Positions 5,741 to 11,510 of a stretch of DNA of 11,510 nucleotides are shown one piece after another; within the stretch, counting starts at the first letter, position 1, and each line of letters opens with the position of its first letter. This DNA comes from Nocardioides sp. (GTDB lineage Bacteria; Actinomycetota; Actinomycetes; Propionibacteriales; Nocardioidaceae), in contig JARICB010000341.1 of assembly GCA_029264225.1 (NCBI GenBank), positions 1 to 11,510 of the forward strand, in the 5' to 3' direction. The notes under the pieces are model-generated. The model did not search any database and was not told the origin of the DNA. It saw only the letters and a program-made list of their open reading frames with translations. Both the position numbers and the translations under genes were made by a program.

Positions 5741-7452
5741 TGCGTCAACTCCCCGTCCCCGATCCCGGTATCGCCGATCATCGCTCACCCGGACGGTTCC
5801 TCCTCTGGCTCGCGCGTGGCCAGTTTCGCACCCTGCTGGGCGGCATGGCCTTCGGCATCATCTGGATGTCCTGCCAGGCCGTCATGCCGGCCGTGCTCGG
5901 CCGCGCGATCGATCAGGGCGTCGCGGCCAAGGATCAGGAGCAGTTGTTGTTCTGGGCCGGGGTCATGCTCGGGATCGGTCTGCTCCAGGCGGTCGCGGGC
6001 ATCATGCGCCACCGGTTCGCGGTCACCAACTGGCTGACGGCCTCCTACCGTGTCGTCCAGCTGACCACCCGGCAGACGGTCCGCCTGGGCGGTTCGTTGC
6101 CACGCAAGGTCAGCACCGGTGAGGTCATCGCGATCGGCACCAGCGACCTCGACCACCTCGGGAACGTGATGGACGTGTCCGCACGGTTCGTCGGCGCCAT
6201 CGTCTCCTTTCTGCTGGTGTCGGTGATCTTGTTGACTACGTCGGTCCAGCTCGGGCTCGTGGTGTTGTTCGGCGTTCCGCTCCTGATGCTGGTGATGGGG
6301 CCGATCCTCAAGCCGCTCCAGGCGCGCAGCGCCACCGAGCGGCAGATGCGCAGCGACCTGTCCAACACCGCTACCGACATCGTCGGCGGGCTGCGGGTGC
6401 TGCGCGGGATCGGGGGCGAGAGCGTGTTCCTGGGTCGCTACCGTCGCGAGTCACAGGCCACCCGCACCGCTGCCGTCAACGTCGCCAAGCTTCAGTCGGT
6501 CCTCGACGGACTCCAGATCTTTCTCCCGGGCACCTTCGTCGTGATGGTGGTGTGGTTGAGCGCCCGCTCGGCCGTGGCCGGTGACATCTCAGCCGGTGAG
6601 CTGGTCGCGTTCTACGGCTACTCCGCGTTCTTGCTGATCCCGCTGCGCACCGCGACCGAGTTCGCCAACAAGGTCATCCGGGCCCGGGTCGCGGCCGCGC
6701 GCGTGTGCCGGGTCCTGGCCCTCGACCCCGACCTTGCCGAGCCCGCAGCGCCCAGGGATTCGCCCGCGCCCATGTCGGAGCTCTACGACGCCCGCACCGG
6801 GTTGCGAGTCCGTCCGGGGCTCCTGACCGCCATCGTCTCCGAGCGACCCGACGACTCGGCGGGACTGGCCGATCGGCTCGGGCTGTGCGCCGCCCAGATC
6901 GACGACGAAGTTGCTCTGGGCGGAATCGCCCTGACCGAGCTGTCGACCCGAACAGTGCGAGAGCGGATCATCGTCTCCGACACCGGTGCCGCCTTGTTCG
7001 CCGGTCGACTGGCGGACCGACTCGACGAGCGCGGCACCGGCGACGTGGACAAGGCGCTGCTCACCGCCTCGGCCGAAGACATCCTCGACGCGCTACCGGA
7101 GGGGCTCGAGGGGATGGTGACCGAGCGCGGGCGGAGCTTCTCCGGCGGCCAACGGCAACGCCTCGTGCTGGCTCGCGCCCTCGCTGCCGACCCCGAGATC
7201 TTGATCCTGGTCGAGCCGACGAGCGCCGTCGATGCCCATACCGAGGCACGGATCGCCTCCCGGCTCCGCGGGCACCGTGCCGGTCGAACCACGGTCGTGA
7301 CCACCGTCAGCCCGCTGATGCTCGACGCGGTCGACGAGGTCGCGTTCCTGAGCGACGGCCGGATCATCGCCACGGGCACGCACGCCGACCTGTTGGCCGA
7401 CCATCCCGCCTACCGCCGGGTCGTCGTACGCGACGTGGAGGCCGCCTCATGA
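5740..7452 (+). CDS. ABC exporter half-transporter with degenerate ATP-binding domain (subunit A)
   Basis: A 570-residue protein with an exporter-type transmembrane domain (about 20-325, six helices) fused to a nucleotide-binding domain (about 350-560). The NBD is strongly asymmetric. The Walker A position reads IVSERPDDSAGL (365-376) and lacks the GxxGxGKS/T loop and its lysine. The Walker B Asp is V491 (LILVEP), although the following E492 is kept. The Q-loop Gln is missing (IIVSDTGA, about 410-417) and the H-loop residue is S524. In contrast the signature FSGGQRQR (467-474) and D-loop SAVD (495-498) are intact. It therefore probably does not bind ATP itself but supplies the signature to its partner, whose gene overlaps by 4 bp. 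The GTG start has no Shine-Dalgarno and fits leaderless translation. Heterodimeric exporters of this kind move drugs, lipids or peptides; the substrate is unknown. The degeneracy is too extensive and frame-preserving to be a sequencing fault. Confidence 0.92.
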   Translation: MRQLPVPDPGIADHRSPGRFLLWLARGQFRTLLGGMAFGIIWMSCQAVMPAVLGRAIDQGVAAKDQEQLLFWAGVMLGIGLLQAVAGIMRHRFAVTNWLTASYRVVQLTTRQTVRLGGSLPRKVSTGEVIAIGTSDLDHLGNVMDVSARFVGAIVSFLLVSVILLTTSVQLGLVVLFGVPLLMLVMGPILKPLQARSATERQMRSDLSNTATDIVGGLRVLRGIGGESVFLGRYRRESQATRTAAVNVAKLQSVLDGLQIFLPGTFVVMVVWLSARSAVAGDISAGELVAFYGYSAFLLIPLRTATEFANKVIRARVAAARVCRVLALDPDLAEPAAPRDSPAPMSELYDARTGLRVRPGLLTAIVSERPDDSAGLADRLGLCAAQIDDEVALGGIALTELSTRTVRERIIVSDTGAALFAGRLADRLDERGTGDVDKALLTASAEDILDALPEGLEGMVTERGRSFSGGQRQRLVLARALAADPEILILVEPTSAVDAHTEARIASRLRGHRAGRTTVVTTVSPLMLDAVDEVAFLSDGRIIATGTHADLLADHPAYRRVVVRDVEAAS

Positions 7453-9197
7453 GCGTGACCACCCGGCTCCCGATCGCCGACAGTTCCGCCATGCGCCGCT
7501 ATGTCGGCCAGGTCGCCCGCCGACACCCCACCCTGCTCTGGACGGCCGTCGGCCTGCACGTCAGCGCCGCAGTCACGGCACTCGCGGCACCACGCCTGAT
7601 CGGCGACCTGGTCCAAGGCGTCGAAGACGGCACGACCATCGGCCACGTCGACCGGATCGTGCTCTGGCTGGCGTTCTTCCTGGTGCTCCAGTCGGTGCTG
7701 ACCAGGTTTGCCCGCTACCGCTCCCAGGTCATGGGTGAGCTGGTGCTCGCCGAGTTGCGCGAGGACTTCGTGGCCAACACGTTGGCCCTGCCCGTCGGCA
7801 CGGTCGAGGCAGCCGGCTCGGGCGACCTGCTGACCCGCACGGGAACCGACATCGAGCGGCTCGGCTGGTCGGTGCGTTGGGCACTGCCCGAGTGGACGAT
7901 CGCAGTCGTGTCGGCAGTTCTCACCTTCGCCGCCGCACTCAGTGTCGGCTGGTGGGTCGTGCTGCCCTGCCTACTCGCGCTCCCACCGTTGGCGGTCGGT
8001 CTGCGCTGGTACCTGGCTCGCGCCAAGGACGGCTACCTGGCCGAGAGCGCGTCGTACTCCCAGATCAACACCACCCTCTCCGAGACCGTCGAGGGCGCAC
8101 GCACGGTCGAGGCGCTCGGGCTCGGCGAGAAGCGAATCCAGCAGGGCGATGACGACTGCGCCGCATCGTTTCGGGCCGAGCGCTACACCCTCCGCCTGCG
8201 CACCGTGTTCTTCCCGAGCATGGAACTGAGCTATCTGCTGCCGGTGGTCGGCACGCTGCTGTTCGGCGGCTGGCTCTACGCGCGCGGACAGGTGTCGCTG
8301 GCGGAGGTCACTACCGCCACCCTCTACGTACAGATGCTGATCGATCCGGTCGACCGGGTCGTGTCCATCCTCGACGAACTGCAACTGGGAGCGGCCTCAC
8401 TGGCCCGACTGCTCGGGGTCGCGCAGGTGCCCGACGACCGCTCCGTCACCGGCCGCACCCCCGACTCCGAGAAGCTCGATGCCACCGGCGTGCGGTTCTC
8501 CTACGTCGAGGGGCGCGACGTGCTGCACGGCATCGACCTCGACATCGGGGTCGGTGAACGGATCGCCATGGTCGGGCCCTCCGGTGCCGGGAAGTCGACC
8601 CTGGGGCGACTGCTGGCGGGGATCCATCCACCACGCACCGGTTCGGTCACGGTAGGTGATGTCGGGCTGGTCGAACTCCCCCTCGGCGACCTGCGCGGCC
8701 ATGTCGCCCTGGTGACCCAGGAGCACCACGTCTTCGTCGGCACGCTGCGGGAGAATGTCATCCTGGCCCGCCCGGAGGCCTCCGACGACGAGGTCCGCTC
8801 GGCGCTCGCTGCCGTCGACGCACTGGCATGGGTCGACTCCTCGGGCGCGGGGCTCGACACGCTGGTCGGTTCCGGGGGCCGCGCAGTGACCGCCGCCCAG
8901 GCCCAGCAGATCGCGTTGGCCCGACTGGTGCTGGCCGACCCGCACACCCTGGTGCTCGATGAGGCCACCTCGTTGATCGATCCACGCGCGGCACGCCACC
9001 TGGAGCGCTCGCTGGCCGCCGTACTCGACGGTCGGACCGTCATCGCGATCGCCCACCGGCTCTTCTCCGCCCACGACGCCGACCGGGTGGCCGTGGTGGA
9101 GGACGGGGTGATCTCGGAGTTCGGATCGCACGACGAACTGGTCGCCGCAGGGGGCTCCTACGCCGCACTCTGGGAGTCCTGGCACGGAAAGAACTGA
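7449..9197 (+). CDS. ABC exporter half-transporter with degenerate signature motif (subunit B)
   Basis: A 582-residue partner of the preceding subunit. The transmembrane domain spans about 15-325 with six helices. The NBD (about 340-580) has a complete Walker A GPSGAGKST (376-384), Q-loop Q424 (VTQEHHVF), Walker B LVLDEA with D504 and catalytic E505, D-loop SLID (508-511) and H-loop H536 (AIAHRL). Only the signature is lost: where LSGGQ is expected it reads VTAAQAQQ (480-487). Combined with subunit A this gives one consensus ATP site (Walker motifs of B, signature of A) and one dead site, as in asymmetric exporters such as TAP, TM287/288 and especially Pdr5. The ATG overlaps the upstream TGA (ATGA, 7449-7452), so subunits should be made in equal amounts. 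The frame extends far upstream inside subunit A, but that part is not conserved sequence. The transported substrate cannot be told. Confidence 0.95.
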   Translation: MSVTTRLPIADSSAMRRYVGQVARRHPTLLWTAVGLHVSAAVTALAAPRLIGDLVQGVEDGTTIGHVDRIVLWLAFFLVLQSVLTRFARYRSQVMGELVLAELREDFVANTLALPVGTVEAAGSGDLLTRTGTDIERLGWSVRWALPEWTIAVVSAVLTFAAALSVGWWVVLPCLLALPPLAVGLRWYLARAKDGYLAESASYSQINTTLSETVEGARTVEALGLGEKRIQQGDDDCAASFRAERYTLRLRTVFFPSMELSYLLPVVGTLLFGGWLYARGQVSLAEVTTATLYVQMLIDPVDRVVSILDELQLGAASLARLLGVAQVPDDRSVTGRTPDSEKLDATGVRFSYVEGRDVLHGIDLDIGVGERIAMVGPSGAGKSTLGRLLAGIHPPRTGSVTVGDVGLVELPLGDLRGHVALVTQEHHVFVGTLRENVILARPEASDDEVRSALAAVDALAWVDSSGAGLDTLVGSGGRAVTAAQAQQIALARLVLADPHTLVLDEATSLIDPRAARHLERSLAAVLDGRTVIAIAHRLFSAHDADRVAVVEDGVISEFGSHDELVAAGGSYAALWESWHGKN

Positions 9198-9211
9198 CCC
9201 TCCTTGCGATC

Positions 9212-9230
9212 GTGACAGTAATGGTGTCAC
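9212..9230. promoter_or_regulatory. Palindromic operator candidate before the oxidoreductase-dehydrogenase pair
   Basis: GTGACA (9212-9217) and TGTCAC (9225-9230) form a perfect 6-bp inverted repeat with a 7-bp spacer, centred 19 bp before the ATG at 9240. Its size and position fit a dimeric repressor (TetR-, GntR- or MarR-type) blocking transcription start of the downstream genes. No regulator gene is in the window and no clear -10 or Shine-Dalgarno is seen in the 42-bp gap. The identity of any binding protein is unknown. Confidence 0.5.
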
Positions 9231-9239
9231 AGTTGGCTC

Positions 9240-10280
9240 ATGAAGCTTTCGACGCCCTTGATGTATGACGGCAACCCCCGCACGGCGGCCGACCAGGTCA
9301 GCGCTCTCGAACGGGCGGGTCTCGACACCGTCTGGGTCGCTGAGGCCTACGGTTTCGACGCGCCGACCCTGATGGGCTACCTCGCCGCCAAGACCGAGAC
9401 GATCGAGATCGGCTCGGCGATCATCAACATCTACTCCCGCACCCCCGGCGCCATCCTGCAGACCGCGGCCGGTCTCGACAACGTCTCCGGCGGTCGGGCG
9501 ATCCTCGGCCTGGGCGCCAGCGGTCCGCAGGTGATCGAGGGCTTCCACGGAGTTCCCTATGCCAAGCCGCTGGCTCGCACCGCCGAGGTCATCGACCTGG
9601 TGCGTCGCGGCCTCAAGCGGGAGCGCCTCGAGAGTGAGGGAATCTTTACCCTCCCCCTCACCAAGGAGGCTGGCGCCGTCACCGGGCTGGGCAAGGCATT
9701 GAAGATCCTGACCCACCCCGAACGCAGCGAGATCCCGATCTACATCGCGGCCCTCGGCCCGAAGTCGGTCGAGCAGACTGCCGAGATCGCCGACGGCTGG
9801 ATCCCCCACCTGTTCCACCCGGAGAAGTCGCACCTGGTGTGGGGCGACGCGCTCGCCGCGGGTGCCGCCAAGCGCTCCGCCGACCTCGCCCCACTCGAGA
9901 TCACCGCTGGCGGCATCGTCGCGATCGGCGAGGGCCCGGAGACGAAGGCGCTGCTCGACTTCGTCCGGCCGCTGTTCGCGTTGTACGTCGGCGGCATGGG
10001 CGCGAAGGGCAAGAACTTCTACAACGACGTCGCCGTCTCCTACGGCTACGAGAAGGAAGCGGCCGAGATCCAGGACCTCTACCTCTCGGGCAAGAAGAAG
10101 GAGGCCGAAGCGGCCGTGCCGTTGGAGTGGCTGGAGGCGGCCTCCCTGGTCGGTCCCGCGTCGTACGTCAAGGAACGCATCGCTGCCTTCGGTGAGGCCG
10201 GCGTCACCAACTTGTCGCTGACCCCGATCAGCGACGACCCGCCGGCCACCATCGCGCAGATCAAGGAATGGGTGTCTTGA
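9240..10280 (+). CDS. LLM-class F420-dependent oxidoreductase
   Basis: A 346-residue luciferase-like TIM-barrel enzyme, the usual length for the F420-dependent branch. Visible family landmarks are the N-terminal strand MKLSTPLMY, LDTVWVAEAYGFDAPTLMGY (29-48), IEIGSAIINIYSRTP (56-70), where the barrel binds the deazaflavin, and ILGLGASGPQVIEGFHGVPY (89-108), typical of the Rv3520c-like subgroup. Later, IPIYIAALGPKSVE and ADGWIP (about 163-190) are also characteristic. Such enzymes transfer hydride between reduced or oxidised F420 and an organic substrate; in mycobacteria the Rv3520c relative lies in a lipid/steroid catabolic region. The substrate here is unknown. The gene follows a palindrome and has no strong Shine-Dalgarno. 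Its TGA overlaps the next ATG by one base (TGATG), coupling it to the acyl-CoA dehydrogenase, which suggests a shared lipid or steroid catabolic step. FMN use instead of F420 cannot be excluded from sequence alone. Confidence 0.9.
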   Translation: MKLSTPLMYDGNPRTAADQVSALERAGLDTVWVAEAYGFDAPTLMGYLAAKTETIEIGSAIINIYSRTPGAILQTAAGLDNVSGGRAILGLGASGPQVIEGFHGVPYAKPLARTAEVIDLVRRGLKRERLESEGIFTLPLTKEAGAVTGLGKALKILTHPERSEIPIYIAALGPKSVEQTAEIADGWIPHLFHPEKSHLVWGDALAAGAAKRSADLAPLEITAGGIVAIGEGPETKALLDFVRPLFALYVGGMGAKGKNFYNDVAVSYGYEKEAAEIQDLYLSGKKKEAEAAVPLEWLEAASLVGPASYVKERIAAFGEAGVTNLSLTPISDDPPATIAQIKEWVS

Positions 10281-11428
10281 TGTCGGAGCGTCCGACCATC
10301 CTCGAGCAGGAACACGAAGACTTCCGCGCCACCGCCCGGGCCTTCCTCGAGCGCGCGGTCGTGCCCTTCCACGCCCAGTGGGAGGCAGAGGGCATCGTGC
10401 CGCGCGAGGTGTGGCGCGAAGCCGGCAAGCAGGGCCTGTTGTGCTTCGACGTCGAGGAGCAGTACGGCGGTCCCGGCATCAAGGACTTCCGCTACAACAT
10501 GGTGCTCGCCGAGGAAGCCGCCCGGGTCGGTGCGTCGGGGCCCGGCTTCGCCGTGCATACCGACATCATCGTGCCCTACATCTCCTCCCTCGGCACCGAG
10601 GAGCAGAAGCAGCGCTGGCTGCCCGGCCTCGTCTCCGGTGAGCTGATCTCCGCGATCGCGATGACCGAGCCCGGCACCGGCTCCGACCTCCAGGGCATCC
10701 GAACCTCGGCCGTCGACAAGGGCGACCACTATGTGCTCAACGGGTCGAAGACCTTCATCAGCAACGGCATCCTGGCCGACCTGGTGATCGTCGCCTGCCG
10801 TACCGATCCAGACGCCGGCCACCAGGGCATGTCACTGCTCGTCGTGGAGCGCGGAATGGCCGGCTTCGAGCGTGGCCGCAACCTCGACAAGATGGGTCTG
10901 CACGCCCAGGACACCGCCGAACTGTCGTTCACCGACGTGCACGTGCCCAAGACCAACCTGCTGGGCGAGGAGGGCTCCGGCTTCATCTCGCTGATGATGA
11001 ACCTTCCCCAGGAGCGGATCTCGATCGCCTGCATCGCCGTCGCCACGATCGAGAGCGTGCTGGACATGTGCCTGGCCTATGCCAAGGAGCGCGAGGCGTT
11101 CGGCAAGCCGATCGGGAAGTTCCAGCACAACCGGTTCCTGCTGGCCGAGATGGCCACCGAGGCCCACATCGCCCGCGTGTTCGTCAACGACTGTGTACTG
11201 CGCCTCAATGCCGGCACCGTCGACACCTCGCTCGCCTCGATGGCCAAGTGGTGGACCACCGAACTCCAGAAGCGCACCGTGGATGCCGGCGTACAACTGC
11301 ACGGTGGTTACGGCTACATGAGCGAATACCCGATCTCCAAGGCCTACACCGACTCCCGTATCCAGACGATCTACGGCGGCACCACCGAGATCCAGAAGGA
11401 GATCATCGGGCGGATGCTGGGTCTCTGA
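10280..11428 (+). CDS. Acyl-CoA dehydrogenase, long-chain (LCAD)-like
   Basis: A 382-residue flavoenzyme of normal length that oxidises acyl-CoA to trans-2-enoyl-CoA, passing electrons to an electron-transfer flavoprotein. Landmarks are the N-terminal helical domain, the FAD/substrate motif AMTEPGTGSD (127-136), the beta-domain segment GLHAQDTAELSFTDVHVP (206-223), the helix REAFGKPIGKFQ (271-282) and the C-terminal GGYGYMSEYPISKAY (342-356) with YGGTTEIQ. At the position where medium-chain enzymes carry the catalytic Glu (IYEGT) this protein has G366. The base is most likely E245 in LPQER, as in mammalian LCAD and isovaleryl-CoA dehydrogenase. That places it with the LCAD/IVD-type group acting on long or branched acyl-CoA. 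ATG at 10280 is chosen because it forms the TGATG coupling with the oxidoreductase; ATG at 10268 would add four residues inside that gene. Exact chain-length preference is not readable. Confidence 0.94.
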   Translation: MSERPTILEQEHEDFRATARAFLERAVVPFHAQWEAEGIVPREVWREAGKQGLLCFDVEEQYGGPGIKDFRYNMVLAEEAARVGASGPGFAVHTDIIVPYISSLGTEEQKQRWLPGLVSGELISAIAMTEPGTGSDLQGIRTSAVDKGDHYVLNGSKTFISNGILADLVIVACRTDPDAGHQGMSLLVVERGMAGFERGRNLDKMGLHAQDTAELSFTDVHVPKTNLLGEEGSGFISLMMNLPQERISIACIAVATIESVLDMCLAYAKEREAFGKPIGKFQHNRFLLAEMATEAHIARVFVNDCVLRLNAGTVDTSLASMAKWWTTELQKRTVDAGVQLHGGYGYMSEYPISKAYTDSRIQTIYGGTTEIQKEIIGRMLGL

Positions 11429-11471
11429 CTCGGCGGACCAAACTCCCGGCCGCGGCCTGCGCGGACGAAGT

Positions 11472-11510
11472 GTGGTTGTTCTCAGTGATCGGATGACTGA
11501 GAACGACCAC
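11472..11510. terminator. Long near-perfect palindrome after the dehydrogenase gene (probable terminator, touches window edge)
   Basis: GTGGTTGTTCTCAGT (11472-11486) faces ACTGAGAACGACCAC (11496-11510) across a 9-base centre. Fourteen of the 15 arm positions pair by Watson-Crick rules and one is T-G; the centre adds three more symmetric pairs. It begins 44 bp after the stop codon, fitting a factor-independent terminator, possibly bidirectional between convergent genes. No T tract can be seen because the window ends, and actinobacterial terminators often lack one. It could instead be an operator or repeat element. Confidence 0.6.

Noticed and set aside
6832..6867. Frameshift or pseudogene explanation for the missing Walker A in subunit A
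   Set aside because: The frame is open with normal codon use before, through and after this region, later motifs are intact, and the partner's signature has decayed in a matching way. This points to selected asymmetry, not recent damage.
6705..7448. A 248-codon upstream extension of exporter subunit B
   Set aside because: The extension overlaps subunit A in another frame and is Arg/Pro-rich nonsense. Real homology starts at the ATG at 7449, which forms an ATGA overlap.
8397..9833. A 478-codon minus-strand open frame across the exporter and oxidoreductase genes
   Set aside because: It spans two convincing plus-strand genes and their gap, has low-complexity composition and no recognisable motif; it results from codon bias.
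1..11510. Mobile elements, CRISPR arrays, tRNA or rRNA genes
   Set aside because: No transposase-like or integrase-like protein, no regularly spaced repeats, and no cloverleaf-type or rRNA-like sequence was seen; gene content and composition look uniformly chromosomal.

Overview
The window looks like chromosomal DNA of a high-GC actinobacterium, most plausibly a Nocardioidaceae-type organism (genus not provable from sequence alone). Reasons: uniformly GC-rich third codon positions, GTG starts, a TANNNT-type -10 with a probable leaderless mRNA, an F420-dependent luciferase-like oxidoreductase, PspC-domain signalling proteins of the actinobacterial type, and an actinobacterial long-chain-type acyl-CoA dehydrogenase. 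No RNA genes, insertion sequences, CRISPR arrays or prophage genes are visible. The window is almost fully coding, and the longest gap (4039-4181) is 143 bp.

Layout. (1) 1-2043, minus strand: an APC-family amino-acid/amine permease, a universal stress protein whose ATG lies one base after the permease stop codon, and the N-terminus of a small membrane protein that runs off the left edge. (2) 2108-5690: an envelope-stress-type signalling island. A PspC-domain membrane histidine kinase and a NarL/LuxR-family response regulator overlap by 4 bp on the minus strand. Divergent from them is a PspC protein with a proline/tyrosine linker and a LiaF-like C-terminal domain, followed by a two-helix membrane protein. 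The divergent intergenic region carries a perfect 8-bp interrupted dyad, a candidate operator. (3) 5740-9197: two half-size ABC exporters overlapping by 4 bp (ATGA). Their nucleotide-binding domains are degenerate in complementary ways. The first has lost Walker A, the Walker B Asp, the Q-loop Gln and the H-loop His but keeps its signature motif. The second keeps all of those but has lost its signature motif. Together they should form one working ATP site and one dead site. (4) 9240-11428: an F420-dependent LLM oxidoreductase and an acyl-CoA dehydrogenase coupled by a TGATG overlap, preceded by a 6-7-6 palindrome. A long near-palindrome, possibly a terminator, ends at the right edge.

How the genes may work together (inference): the PspC kinase senses envelope state, the regulator responds, and the divergent PspC/LiaF-like protein could be a membrane partner or inhibitor, by analogy with LiaFSR systems of Firmicutes and PspC-containing two-component systems of actinobacteria. 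The ABC pair has its own promoter-like sequence, so membership in the same regulon is only a possibility. The oxidoreductase/acyl-CoA dehydrogenase pair looks like a separate lipid or steroid catabolic module, and the permease/USP group a separate transport/stress module.
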